64,000 nucleotides of DNA from Acinetobacter radioresistens DSM 6976 = NBRC 102413 = CIP 103788. Its GTDB lineage: Bacteria > Pseudomonadota > Gammaproteobacteria > Pseudomonadales > Moraxellaceae. A program made the position numbers and the translations under genes. Under the pieces are notes generated by a model, which was not told the DNA's origin, did no database searches, and saw nothing but the letters and a program-made list of their open reading frames with translations. Location: the NCBI RefSeq assembly GCF_006757745.1, contig NZ_AP019741.1, forward strand, positions 176,232 to 240,231, written 5' to 3'. Shown here in pieces: positions 51,812 to 60,719 of this stretch (within the stretch, counting starts at the first letter, position 1; each line of letters begins with the position of its first letter).

Positions 51812-53294
51812 TTGTACCCGATTTACTTACTTGACTGTATTCAGCAAAAGTTTGTTGATCACCTGTGGCAGTACCACTTGGACTAAACCCATATCCCATG
51901 GCAGTTAGTTTTGAACCACCACCATTTGCTAAAGCTTCTTGTCCGGCTTTTGTTTCAGCTACAGAAGATGTACCTTGCAGCATGTATAACGCTTCATTTG
52001 GCGCATACATTGAGTCATAGGTATAAGGGTTTGCGCCGGCATTTACGAAATCTTGATTAGCGGTAGCATTTGGATCACTGTATTTTTGGTCTACAGTCGA
52101 GAAAGTATTTGCAAAAGCATTTTCATTGGTCGGTACTATATCTTGACCACTACTATCCTTTGCCTTTGGTGGCGTACTGCTCTTGCCCTTACAACATGCA
52201 GCCAAAGCACCAAAGCCTCGTCTTGAACGACATTGAGATTTCACCCCATTGAATAACCGGATGTTGTCTTTATCCATGTATTTACCGGCTTGATTCCCAA
52301 TTTCAAGAAGGGCCAAAACATATGGCATATCTTCATCAGGTTTATCTTTTTCTTGCTCACCGATATAACAGTTTGGTCCAACACAGGTTTGAACAGGCTT
52401 ACATGACAATTGACGTTCTGCGTTTTCTTTATTGTAAGCGGCTAATTCTGTTGGAGTCATTTGCTCCGGCTTGATCGGGGTCGTACATTTGGTTCGAGTT
52501 TCATAAAGCGTACATCCCTTAAAAGTGTTGTCACCGACTTTATATTCTTTTTCATCCAAACATTGTTTGGACACAACTTCACAGGAACCGCCGGTTGGTG
52601 GAGTCGGTTCTTTACAGGTAGATGTATCTTCTAAGAAGTCATAACAAGTACGGGTTGTTGTATATTGCCAACATCCTCGCTTAACATCTTGTCCATTAAA
52701 TTGCCTTGTATCTACTGGCTGAGTACATACCAGTTGCTCTACGCAACGCTGCATATCTTGTAATGGAGGAATTGGAGGTCGTGGTAGTTCTGGAAAAGTA
52801 CAACCGCCCTCTGAATATTCAAAAGTTGCGCCGATTGCTGCGTTCTTCGGAATATCATTGACCAGTCGGACTCGAATAGAGTTTTCACCATTGATGAAAT
52901 ATCTTCCTACATCTAAGTTGGCATCATAGCCATCAACACCACCACCGACACGGCCAAAAATCTCTTGTCCATTCACATAGATATACATATTGTCGTCATA
53001 AACAACTCGTCTTAGACGTACTCTCACTTTTTCTGCATTGGTCAGATTAACTTTAAACTCCCAACTCGCATCAGTCGGATATTCCCTTGCAGCCCATGAG
53101 AATCCAAAGGTTTTATCAGTCAAACTGACTGTAACGGGTCTGTCCTGACGGACTACCTGAAAGGTATCCCGAAAGTTGTTTGTATAAGAGCAGATTGGAT
53201 CGTACGGCCCTGCCAAGGCAACCTGTGCAGTTGCATACAAGGACATACCTAGCAGGGATTTTGTGAGCAATTTTAGATAACTATTCATGATCAA
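51801..53294 (-). CDS. TraN-like cysteine-rich exported protein (middle part)
   Basis: 497 residues. Signal peptide to about Ala28 (VALA-GP). The beta-sandwich domain of about 130 residues (QVVRQDRPVTVSLTDKTFGF ... IRVRLVNDIP ... FEYSEGGC) is homologous to the one in the 50399-51811 protein, including the Q-x-x-RQDRP start. A cysteine-rich stretch (RCVEQLVCTQPVDTRQ, KRGCWQYTTTRTCYDF, CEVVSKQCLDEK) is like the central region of F-type TraN. A segment with CRSRRGFGALAACCKGK follows. It overlaps both neighbours by a few bases and is part of a three-gene set. Confidence 0.7.
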   Translation of the reverse strand: MIMNSYLKLLTKSLLGMSLYATAQVALAGPYDPICSYTNNFRDTFQVVRQDRPVTVSLTDKTFGFSWAAREYPTDASWEFKVNLTNAEKVRVRLRRVVYDDNMYIYVNGQEIFGRVGGGVDGYDANLDVGRYFINGENSIRVRLVNDIPKNAAIGATFEYSEGGCTFPELPRPPIPPLQDMQRCVEQLVCTQPVDTRQFNGQDVKRGCWQYTTTRTCYDFLEDTSTCKEPTPPTGGSCEVVSKQCLDEKEYKVGDNTFKGCTLYETRTKCTTPIKPEQMTPTELAAYNKENAERQLSCKPVQTCVGPNCYIGEQEKDKPDEDMPYVLALLEIGNQAGKYMDKDNIRLFNGVKSQCRSRRGFGALAACCKGKSSTPPKAKDSSGQDIVPTNENAFANTFSTVDQKYSDPNATANQDFVNAGANPYTYDSMYAPNEALYMLQGTSSVAETKAGQEALANGGGSKLTAMGYGFSPSGTATGDQQTFAEYSQVSKSGTSDD

Positions 53295-54637
53295 ATCCCC
53301 ACTTTAGAGATGGTGCAAGTTGTTACCCAAGATTCTTTGCACTGACATCCTGTATATGTTGAAGGGTCAATTTTGATTACGAAGTTCATTGCAGCCGGAC
53401 CATCGTAGTTAACCATTTTTGCAACAAAAGTATTTTGGCCAACAACTAAAAATGGTCTTAAATCGAGATTTAAAGTACGACTACCATCAGTTTTTTTGGA
53501 ATCGGCGCTTGCGATCAATTTGCCATTTAAGAAGAATTCAGACTTGTTATCAAAATAGAAACTTACAAAAGTCATTACTGTACGTTCAGGGTTTTTAACA
53601 AGGAAATTGAAATCCCATTGAGCAGCAGATGATCCCTTATCTTTCCAACGCTCATTCATCGAAAAACCGGCATCATTGGATACAAAAGTACTATTTCTGC
53701 CGTTGGAGGCACTGGTTAACTTAACTGTGCCACGATCCATACCTGATAGACATTCAGGTAAATCACGAGTACCTGTGACATTGTTGCCACAAACTACTGT
53801 ACGGTTTTGAGTACATGTTTGTTGGCGGCCTACAGCATAGGAGTTACAAGTCTTGGATAAATATTCAGTACGTGTAGGTTCAATGCCGCACGAATAAGCT
53901 TGGCTGTTTGCAGCGTTTACACTAGCACTCGAATTATTATTAACACTGGCTACCTTAGAATTGGTATTTAGGTTGGTTGTATTTCGTTTAACTACCGATT
54001 TGCGTAAGGGATCGTTTTCAGAAAATCCACTAATAACTGCTTGGTCATTGGCATTAGAAACAGTACGAATTACGAGGCACTGGTTAGCTAGGTCGGCATT
54101 TGCTTTATTCGTACCTTCTGCCATTTGACTTAATTGTGCATCAGAATATTGAAAACACTTATTTTTAAGAGCTAAGCCATCTTTGTCAGGCATGGTATTG
54201 GTGTTGTATGTCGCAGTAAGAGAGCTTACGTCACCCCCACCGCCATATAAATCAGTAATAGTAGATTGTTGCTTCGTCAGGTCACGAGTATCGGAATATT
54301 TGACAATATTCCGATTATCATCCATTGAATTGATTCCTAAATTTTTCGGATTGGAAGGATCATAAATGTCTTTATTATCATTCGCTGAACGAGCATCATT
54401 CGTACCTTTTTGAATATTGCTTGCGTCACCGTATCCTTTCTGTACAGATGGATTGCTACTATCGCAGTTTCCATTCGCGTAATTGTAACCACACTCAATT
54501 ACGGAATTTATATCAACGCCAGTTTGTTGTTTTGTCAAATTGGGGTTGTAGTTGTAATCTGCAACATTAGCAGCAAAAGATACATTATGTACCGCGAATA
54601 CTATGCTTGTAGCCAGTAAACTTTTTCTGCTGAACAT
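53291..54637 (-). CDS. TraN-like exported protein (N-terminal part)
   Basis: 448 residues. Signal peptide to about Ala22 (VSFA-AN). The first ~190 residues are Asn/Asp-rich with several cysteines (VIECGYNYANGNCDS, KNKCFQY, NQCLVIRTV). A Cys-rich stretch (YSCGIEPTRTEYLSKTCNSY, TCTQNRTVVCGN) and a C-terminal beta-sandwich (KDKGSSAAQWDFNFLV ... GQNTFVAKMVNYDGPAAMNF) follow, similar in kind to the domain of the next two genes, then CQCKESWVTTC. This looks like the N-terminal section of TraN. First gene of the TraN-like operon; overlaps the next by 4 bases. Confidence 0.68.
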   Translation of the reverse strand: MFSRKSLLATSIVFAVHNVSFAANVADYNYNPNLTKQQTGVDINSVIECGYNYANGNCDSSNPSVQKGYGDASNIQKGTNDARSANDNKDIYDPSNPKNLGINSMDDNRNIVKYSDTRDLTKQQSTITDLYGGGGDVSSLTATYNTNTMPDKDGLALKNKCFQYSDAQLSQMAEGTNKANADLANQCLVIRTVSNANDQAVISGFSENDPLRKSVVKRNTTNLNTNSKVASVNNNSSASVNAANSQAYSCGIEPTRTEYLSKTCNSYAVGRQQTCTQNRTVVCGNNVTGTRDLPECLSGMDRGTVKLTSASNGRNSTFVSNDAGFSMNERWKDKGSSAAQWDFNFLVKNPERTVMTFVSFYFDNKSEFFLNGKLIASADSKKTDGSRTLNLDLRPFLVVGQNTFVAKMVNYDGPAAMNFVIKIDPSTYTGCQCKESWVTTCTISKVGI

Positions 54638-54759
54638 TAGAAAACACCAAATTTAATATTTAAATTATTTTAATTATAAACTGTAAAAATTCAAACGTTT
54701 TATTAATATTAATTGTTAGTTAATACAAATATTAATTTTTTGTTTTTATTTAAATAAAA

Positions 54760-54789
54760 AAAATGGCTTTAAAAAATTAAAGCCATTTT
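54760..54789 (-). terminator. Terminator of the AT-hook/XRE/repeat-protein operon
   Basis: Minus strand AAAATGGCTTTAA, loop of T, TTAAAGCCATTTT plus further T. Lies 22 bases past the stop at 54811. Confidence 0.8.
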
Positions 54790-54810
54790 CAAGGGAAAAT
54801 CATTCAGGGT

Positions 54811-55170
54811 TTAGACATGATTACTAGAATCAGTGTATCCAATGATGTTATATACCTGTTGCATAGCCTTACGCCCTCTATCATTGAGTTCAATAGGTTG
54901 CTTCATTAAAACATTGGCGTAAGGGTAAAGATTACGAATCAGATGTAGATGATACTCGGAAAGATATTCAGTCGGAATGAGATCAACGTACTTTTCGCCG
55001 GCTAAAATAACATGCTCCATGATTTCATCATCGATATGCTCTTGAGGAATGTATTTGATAGCAACAGGATTGGAGTACACCGCAGTCGCACACATCACAT
55101 AATCACGCATTTCAGCTTTAATGAATTTTAAAAAAATTCCATTTTTTCTTAGCAATTCCATACGATCCAT
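54811..55170 (-). CDS. Small helical-repeat protein
   Basis: 119 residues from the ATG at 55170, with AAGGAGAAGGA directly upstream; the longer frame to 55209 overlaps the preceding gene and lacks a better site. It contains units related to those of the 55181-56182 and 31736-33217 proteins: AVYSNPVAIKYIPQEHIDDE and YVDLIPTEYLSEYHLHLI. Soluble. It lies 10 bases past the stop of the larger repeat gene, so they may act together. Function unknown. Confidence 0.6.
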   Translation of the reverse strand: MDRMELLRKNGIFLKFIKAEMRDYVMCATAVYSNPVAIKYIPQEHIDDEIMEHVILAGEKYVDLIPTEYLSEYHLHLIRNLYPYANVLMKQPIELNDRGRKAMQQVYNIIGYTDSSNHV

Positions 55171-55180
55171 ATCCTTCTCC

Positions 55181-56182
55181 TTAATTCGCTGTTTCACTAA
55201 GAGAATCAACTAGCGATCCATTATTCTTACGCGCATTCTCTCGGGCAATAAAGATACGAATTGAGTCACTTTGCTGCTCAAGAGGGATTATTTTATAAAA
55301 CTCAGGTTTTAGCTGTAGGGCAATTTCCCAAAGTTTACCATCTGACTTAAGTGAGGTCGGTGTTAATAGAATATTTTCTGCATCATGTTTTACCGCAGCC
55401 AAAGCCATATCCCAATCTTTAATTGCATTGGGTAAATAGCGGTAATAGCTTGGGTCTTTATTAAATAGATATTGTGCTAATGACTTACGCACAAACGATG
55501 GATCAAATGTCTGTTTAGGCTCTTTAAAGTATTCCAGATTGGACATCTTTTCGAGCATATCCAGACAGTCGTAAATACGTTCTGGAAAAAATGCAATCCA
55601 CTGATGATGTTTCTGCATGACCGCTTCACATATCTCAGGCGTACGGTCTGTCATTGACATGAATTCAATTACAAATGGATGCTCCAAAACCACTTTTTTT
55701 AAAACTTCTGGATCACGCTTCTCAATATCAATACGACAGACATATTCTGGCGCTGATAACATTAGCTTATTGATATAGGTAGCATCCCGCAAATGAAGTG
55801 GAACAAACTCATGCGCTTTTACATTTTGTTCAATTGCAATATTACAGATTTTGTTGGTCAGCATGGATTGAGGAATGTACTCAATTGCTAAACCATCTAC
55901 TGTTACCAGATTAATCAAATGTCCATTTTTAATTAAAGAATGATTAAGGCATTCAAAAGCTTGTTTTGGATTATTCAGAATCAGGCGATTTACCAAATCA
56001 TCTGTATAGAAAATCTTGTCGATCATCGTGTAAACACGTTTATCACGACTTAAGGCTTCAAACAGGACATTATCAGTTAAAAGATTTTCTGGGAAACTGG
56101 CAACAATCGTTGGTTCAGATTTAACAATGAGTAGTGCTTCTTCCTCAGAGGATACCCCTGTAAATTTTAATATATCACTCAT
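55181..56182 (-). CDS. Helical-repeat protein (DUF4116-like repeats)
   Basis: 333 residues. About eight helical units of 25-35 residues, for example IVASFPENLLTDNVLFEALS, AIEYIPQSMLTNKICNIAIE, AHEFVPLHLRDATYINKLML and WIAFFPERIYDCLDMLEKMS, each with an aromatic-x-P turn. The same unit pattern occurs at 31736-33217 and 54811-55170. No signal peptide or membrane segment. It lies between an XRE regulator and a small repeat protein in one operon. A protein-binding solenoid is likely; its role is unknown. Confidence 0.62.
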   Translation of the reverse strand: MSDILKFTGVSSEEEALLIVKSEPTIVASFPENLLTDNVLFEALSRDKRVYTMIDKIFYTDDLVNRLILNNPKQAFECLNHSLIKNGHLINLVTVDGLAIEYIPQSMLTNKICNIAIEQNVKAHEFVPLHLRDATYINKLMLSAPEYVCRIDIEKRDPEVLKKVVLEHPFVIEFMSMTDRTPEICEAVMQKHHQWIAFFPERIYDCLDMLEKMSNLEYFKEPKQTFDPSFVRKSLAQYLFNKDPSYYRYLPNAIKDWDMALAAVKHDAENILLTPTSLKSDGKLWEIALQLKPEFYKIIPLEQQSDSIRIFIARENARKNNGSLVDSLSETAN

Positions 56183-56192
56183 GCCATTATCC

Positions 56193-56486
56193 TCATTGTT
56201 CAGCTTTCGGTTTTAAGTGAAGCGTAATAGAACCTTCAAGCCCTATTTTTTGTGCAATATTAAGCAAGTTAAATAGCGTAGAGTCACCACCTCCACCAAG
56301 ATGATAAGTCAATTTACCAACGCTTAAGCCAGTTAACACAGCAAGCTGACGCATACTGATGCTATTTTTTTCACAGTGTTGTTGAATCGCCTCAATAAGT
56401 GCAATTTCAATACCTGTTAGTTCGGTATTTACTCTATCAATTGGTACGGATAAAACAAGACTATCTGTTTCTTGGTTTTCCATCAT
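56193..56486 (-). CDS. XRE-type helix-turn-helix regulator
   Basis: 97 residues. A helix-turn-helix lies at about 44-75: SMRQLAVLTGLSVGKLTYHL then STLFNLLNIAQKIG, the Xre/Cro arrangement. The N-terminal ~35 residues are acidic and the tail basic. Its ATG overlaps the stop of the AT-hook gene by 4 bases, so the pair is translationally coupled. Likely controls this operon or plasmid transfer genes; targets unknown. It could be the antitoxin of a pair, but no toxin-like partner was recognised. Confidence 0.75.
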   Translation of the reverse strand: MMENQETDSLVLSVPIDRVNTELTGIEIALIEAIQQHCEKNSISMRQLAVLTGLSVGKLTYHLGGGGDSTLFNLLNIAQKIGLEGSITLHLKPKAEQ

Positions 56487-57772
56487 GTCGTACCTTCTGA
56501 TGACACATTTTCAACTTTTGATTTCGGTGGACGACCACGGGGCCTTTTAACTTTTAAAGTCGAGTTACCATCATCTTTTCTAGGACGACCACGGGGCCTT
56601 TTCTCTTTTACTATCTGTTGATCGTCATCAGCGTCATGGTGAGAATAATTCGGGTCAGACTGAACCGTTGCACCTAAACGTGAGAAAGCTTTAAATAATT
56701 CAGGTTTCTGTTCCTTTGGTATAGCCGCCCATTGCTCTTTCCAGTTGGTAAGAAAATTATGCAAGGCTTGTCTTAACGTACTATTACGTGAACGAAGGGT
56801 TGTACCGCAAATTGTACTTAACCAGTAAGAGAAAGATGCAGGGACAGAGAAAAACATTGACTGAGATTTCTCATTTTCATAAATATTCGTCAAACTTGGA
56901 TAATAAACAAAAGTTTCATCATCAAATGGATCATGAACTTCTAAATATAGTACATGTTTGTAGTACTTCATGTTCTGAGAAAACAACGGGTCCAAATTAC
57001 GCAAACTAAATGACGCAGGAAGCACATCTTTATGAACCAACGATCCATCAGCGCGGAATGCGCTCACAGAATACTTAAAGTTATCAAATTCTTGATCATC
57101 TTTAAGTTTATCTTTATAAGCTGAAAATGCGTTTCGTGCTTTAATAATAAAGGCAGAGATTTTATCTTTTTGACACGCATCCTCTCCTACCATCTTTGTC
57201 AGTTCAGACGCAATATCTGTCCAATCTAACCCTTTGGCTGCATCAGTTAATTCAGCATGAGGTTTTTCATATAAATAAGGTTGGAGATTTAACGCACATT
57301 CCATCATGTTCTCGAATGGTTCAGTACGATTCCCAGACCAAGGATTAGGAGAATACTCAGTTAATGTAGCAAGCATTATCAGATGCCCTTTTTGAATCTT
57401 CAACGCCTTACTCGCCGCATCAATTCGTTTGATCATTGATTCAGACAATGGAATTGAGAAGTAATTTGTAGACGGCGATGACCGAAAGGACTCAGTGTAC
57501 TCAGCCTGATTAAACCAATGCGGCTTAGATGAAAGCTTATTTGGGGAAATATATAGGGGGATACCGGCTTTATACGTGTAGTAAGAAACGTGGAAAGATT
57601 CATCTGAATGTTCGATTGTATAGTTAATCAGATCAATAAGTGTTTTCTCTGGGATATTAAAACAATCAAAAAATGAAATATTACGCTTACCCACGAAACG
57701 AATTACTGAATCTTGGGAATACTTAAAATTCAAGCCTGTAAGCAATGGTGATTTAAGAACAAGATCAGACAT
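56483..57772 (-). CDS. AT-hook protein of unknown function
   Basis: 429 residues. The first ~370 residues are a soluble globular part without recognised motif, including ADLINYTIEHSDESFHVSYY-like strands and the helical FHQTLRNA-type segments near 320-350. The C-terminus carries two AT-hooks with core RPRGRP at about 392-397 and 410-415, in acidic/basic linkers; both are followed by basic residues. AT-hooks bind the minor groove of AT-rich DNA, suiting this AT-rich plasmid. GAGAG precedes the ATG. First gene of the operon 57772-54811. Confidence 0.65.
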   Translation of the reverse strand: MSDLVLKSPLLTGLNFKYSQDSVIRFVGKRNISFFDCFNIPEKTLIDLINYTIEHSDESFHVSYYTYKAGIPLYISPNKLSSKPHWFNQAEYTESFRSSPSTNYFSIPLSESMIKRIDAASKALKIQKGHLIMLATLTEYSPNPWSGNRTEPFENMMECALNLQPYLYEKPHAELTDAAKGLDWTDIASELTKMVGEDACQKDKISAFIIKARNAFSAYKDKLKDDQEFDNFKYSVSAFRADGSLVHKDVLPASFSLRNLDPLFSQNMKYYKHVLYLEVHDPFDDETFVYYPSLTNIYENEKSQSMFFSVPASFSYWLSTICGTTLRSRNSTLRQALHNFLTNWKEQWAAIPKEQKPELFKAFSRLGATVQSDPNYSHHDADDDQQIVKEKRPRGRPRKDDGNSTLKVKRPRGRPPKSKVENVSSEGTT

Positions 57773-57886
57773 AAGCTCTCTAATAATTCAATAAAATATG
57801 AACAAAGTATATTAAATATTTTCAGGTTAGTCTATATCAAATATGCGGTATATGTTAAATGAGTTAAAATTACTCAACCCCCCTTT

Positions 57887-58051
57887 TCAGAATTTGAGAA
57901 AGGGTTCGCCATCCGCTTCAAATTCTTGCACTTGTTCTGAGTGGGTTCCACAATCCTGATCTTCTGGCTGCTCGTCATCAGTACTTTCACCCATTTCTAT
58001 ATCATTCTTGAGAATCACTAACTTAGAACTTTTAGTGACCTTCTCCATCAT
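57887..58051 (-). CDS. Small acidic protein (54 residues), doubtful
   Basis: Open frame from ATGATG at 58051 to TGA at 57887: MMEKVTKSSKLVILKNDIEM then an acidic half (GESTDDEQPEDQDCG ... FEADGEPFLKF). Composition is protein-like, but there is no clear ribosome-binding site. It lies in the 338-base gap between 56483-57772 and 58111-58692. No family recognised. Confidence 0.35.
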   Translation of the reverse strand: MMEKVTKSSKLVILKNDIEMGESTDDEQPEDQDCGTHSEQVQEFEADGEPFLKF

Positions 58052-58110
58052 GTTCAAGCCGTTATGAGAATGTTTGAATCAGAGTGTGAGAACTGGAAAC
58101 TTCTTATTCA

Positions 58111-58692
58111 TCAGTTCACATTCTCTGCCTTAAGCAGAATTTGCTTTACTAGATCAGACCTGTTTTGATCAAAATGATGATCTGATGGATGTGGAGTAAT
58201 GATCTGAAAATACTCATCGATCCTCAATGCTTTCAAATCCATTTCTAGTAGAACACCATTGCGATATTCAATAAACAATCGAAGCATGAGCAATACATCA
58301 ATACTGCTCACTGTAGACAGTTTGCGATATTCGCTTAAAGGAACCTCTCGGGTTGAAATATCCTCCACATTCAACCCATAAGGCAATAGATAGGCGAAAT
58401 ACTTTTGATAGGTTTTGTAGTACACCCAAAATGGAATCAGCAACAAAACAAAGCACACGGCCAAAATAAAATAGGTCGGCGTGCTTAAGTCATAGTTGAT
58501 CATGCAATGCACAACAATGGCCGAACCCACAACATCCATGCCAAAGATAAACGGATATACGCGCCGTAGCTTGTCAAAGAGATTTTTGATTGCTGCGGCC
58601 TTTTTAACAGGCAATGGCCTTACGCTATGTACATAGTTTTCATATTCACCGATATTCATGTTTGTTCGTTTGCAGGAAAACAATGTAGACAT
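58111..58692 (-). CDS. Membrane protein with two central helices, unknown
   Basis: 193 residues. Two hydrophobic segments (about 46-68 and 73-91, YFILAVCFVLLLIPFWVYY) separate a cytoplasmic N-terminus from a C-terminal ~100-residue soluble part with LSTVSSIDVLLMLRLFIEYR. The start is uncertain; a second ATG is 12 codons in. A hairpin at 58741-58760 lies upstream. No family recognised. Confidence 0.55.
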   Translation of the reverse strand: MSTLFSCKRTNMNIGEYENYVHSVRPLPVKKAAAIKNLFDKLRRVYPFIFGMDVVGSAIVVHCMINYDLSTPTYFILAVCFVLLLIPFWVYYKTYQKYFAYLLPYGLNVEDISTREVPLSEYRKLSTVSSIDVLLMLRLFIEYRNGVLLEMDLKALRIDEYFQIITPHPSDHHFDQNRSDLVKQILLKAENVN

Positions 58693-58740
58693 ACGTTGAA
58701 GTGATCCTATGGTTTCAGTGTAGGCAAAAAAGTGAAGGGC

Positions 58741-58760
58741 TTATACCTGAAAAGGTATAA
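58741..58760. promoter_or_regulatory. Perfect inverted repeat before the 58111-58692 gene
   Basis: TTATACCT-GAAA-AGGTATAA: 8-bp arms around a GAAA loop, about 50 bases before the start codon. Operator or 5' UTR hairpin. Confidence 0.45.
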
Positions 58761-58852
58761 ATTGATTAATCTTATTATAAATTATAATAGACTTTAAAAT
58801 ATAATATTTCCTTAATGTTTATTAATAATTAATCATTTTTTGCTTACACCAT

Positions 58853-58880
58853 AAAAAAAGGACTGCTCTACAGTCCTTTT
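58853..58880 (-). terminator. Terminator of the 58902-59681 gene
   Basis: AAAAGGACTG, loop CTCTA, CAGTCCTTTT, with further A-run at left (T-run on minus strand). 21 bases past the stop. Confidence 0.82.
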
Positions 58881-58901
58881 CTCGGGGCGAACAATACTGA
58901 C

Positions 58902-59681
58902 CTATTTAAAGCTTTCTTTGATCTGGCGTACCAGAACGGCGTTATGCACGTTTTTAAACTTGTACAGATCAATGAGATGAATTTTTTGGCCGTGGTTAGT
59001 GGCTTGATACAAATCCTGTATCTCTTTGATCTCACTATTACGCTCTACGAACTGCTTAACCTTGTGAATACTGGATTCACTTACCGGCACAAAGTAGAGA
59101 GCTGCACTGTTTAAAACAAGGAGCGTAGACAGCAAAGCAAGGGTTTTTAGATGTGGTGTAAACACTACTGGCCGATCGGACAGATATTGTAGAATCGGTT
59201 TTTTGGCAATGATACTCAGCAAAGAGATCGTGGCTGTTACCGCAAAAAATAATAAGAGATACTCATTGATTTTATGAAGAATACTGGCCCAATTGAACAT
59301 ATCATCCGTTTGGATCGGGATGACTTGGTGCTGACCTGATACTTTAAAGTTATCAGGAACAGGAGAATTGGTGGCATTAGAATTATAACTTGCCATTATA
59401 TTACCATATTCATAATTGGTAATTTTGTTGTCGGCTACAGCCTCCTGAGCCATTTTTAACTTAACCTGTTTACTGTCATCTGACATGACAGATTGATAAA
59501 GCTTTTGATAGCTATCCGTTGAGATTTCCTTAAATGGCGTAAAGGCTACCAACTTGATTATGACAATACCTAATATGATAATCAGGGGTTTGAATGAGAA
59601 AAATTTTTTGTGAATAGCTGTGCGTTCGAGCAAGGCTGCCAAGATTAACAATGTAAAAAATTCGGTTATAAAGTTTAGCAT
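58902..59681 (-). CDS. Multi-pass membrane protein, unknown
   Basis: 259 residues. Hydrophobic segments near 5-19, 31-48, 141-161 and 180-200, separated by a soluble loop of ~85 residues (ISTDSYQKLYQSVMSDDSKQ ... HQVIPIQTDDMFN) that is probably periplasmic, and a charged C-terminal tail of ~55 residues. No family recognised. Monocistronic with its own terminator. Confidence 0.58.
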   Translation of the reverse strand: MLNFITEFFTLLILAALLERTAIHKKFFSFKPLIIILGIVIIKLVAFTPFKEISTDSYQKLYQSVMSDDSKQVKLKMAQEAVADNKITNYEYGNIMASYNSNATNSPVPDNFKVSGQHQVIPIQTDDMFNWASILHKINEYLLLFFAVTATISLLSIIAKKPILQYLSDRPVVFTPHLKTLALLSTLLVLNSAALYFVPVSESSIHKVKQFVERNSEIKEIQDLYQATNHGQKIHLIDLYKFKNVHNAVLVRQIKESFK

Positions 59682-59853
59682 TCATATTCTTTAAAAAAAC
59701 GTTAATTTAATATTAGCTTTTTAAGATGTTTAAGCAAGCTTAATTTTAATCAAATCTATTTAAAAAATATCGATCAAGAATAATCTGAACAAGCCATATA
59801 ACGGCGTTGGTATTAAATAAAACCTTTTAGGTTTGATAACCAGAAAGCATCCA

Positions 59854-59875
59854 CTCCCATAATCAAATATGGGAG
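59854..59875. repeat. Inverted repeat downstream of the 59895-60539 gene
   Basis: CTCCCATA / TATGGGAG with a 6-base loop, 20 bases past the stop of the minus-strand gene. No T-run on the minus strand, so terminator function is uncertain. A second short hairpin AAACC/GGTTT lies at 59820-59834. Confidence 0.4.
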
Positions 59876-59894
59876 GAATGTTGAGGTATGTGGA

Positions 59895-60539
59895 TCAATT
59901 TAGCTTGGTATCTGGAGTGGGTTTAAGGATCGCCAGATTAATTTTTGGAATGATGTTTTCATTGATGAAGGCGATAAAATCCATGAAAGCTGCTTCAAGG
60001 GTTTCATCACTGATCGTATCTGCATCAAAATTAGAACCTAAGCAGTCATCAGCGACTTCAATGAAGTGATCGGGATAGTGGCCGAATATCCCCATAAAGG
60101 CGGTCAGGACAGGTCGAATTTCAATACGCTGCTTACTCTCTGCGGCGGCTGTGAGCTTATCCATACTAAAACAGCTAAAGGTTCCAAGGATCAGTTCTTC
60201 ATCTTCCTCAAAATCTTCCCAAATATCCAGACAGGTTGTGGCGAGATGATCTAATTTTAAATTGAGTTGCCAATTATTCATTCCGCATTCCTCAAAAGGC
60301 GGTAATTGGCCCAGAGCGAGGATGTATTCCCCCTCAAATTCATCTGATGCAAAGATATGGCATAAGCCATTTAAAAGGACGGCGCTACGAAAAAATAACT
60401 TGCCATCTTGGTCATATTTATCAATGAAATCAAAACTTTTAGCATGAAGTAAAAGGTGAATACCTAAAAGATAATCTTCTTCAAATGAGAAACTGGCGAT
60501 GTCTTGAATGAGCATATCCGCGAGTTGTTGTTGGTCCAT
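59895..60539 (-). CDS. Acidic soluble protein, unknown
   Basis: 214 residues from the ATG at 60539, with a GGAT-like sequence upstream; earlier in-frame ATGs (60548, 60572) are possible. Strongly acidic (EEDYLLGIHL, DIWEDFEEDEELILGTFS) and mostly helical, with no signal peptide or membrane segment. Very acidic plasmid proteins of this size are sometimes DNA mimics that block restriction or silencing, but nothing specific supports that here. It borders the repeat-rich region at 60.6-61.4 kb. Confidence 0.55.
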   Translation of the reverse strand: MDQQQLADMLIQDIASFSFEEDYLLGIHLLLHAKSFDFIDKYDQDGKLFFRSAVLLNGLCHIFASDEFEGEYILALGQLPPFEECGMNNWQLNLKLDHLATTCLDIWEDFEEDEELILGTFSCFSMDKLTAAAESKQRIEIRPVLTAFMGIFGHYPDHFIEVADDCLGSNFDADTISDETLEAAFMDFIAFINENIIPKINLAILKPTPDTKLN

Positions 60540-60664
60540 GATCGACATCCGGAATATATAAAAACCTAGCAATAAAGCATTTCATTATTGTTGTCCACGA
60601 CTACGGCGCAACACGCAAAAATAAAATGGGTATTACCAGTAGAAAGTATATAAAACTCCCCTGA

Positions 60665-60719
60665 TGCGGTTGACCGGCCACCCTAAGCAGACAACCTCAA
60701 GATGCCACGCCGGACCGCA
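60665..60719. repeat. Long interrupted inverted repeat, GC-rich
   Basis: TGCGGT (60665-60670) and CCGGC (60674-60678) pair with GCCGG (60709-60713) and ACCGCA (60714-60719), enclosing ~30 bases. This is GC-rich compared with its surroundings and lies at the left edge of the gene-free region; an oriT-type or origin-associated hairpin is possible. Confidence 0.45.

Noticed and set aside
57828..57856. A stretch ending TATGTTAAAT with an 11-base partner, like the pdif (XerC/XerD) sites of Acinetobacter plasmids
   Set aside because: The XerD-side half matches in only about 7 of 11 bases and the spacer length does not fit.
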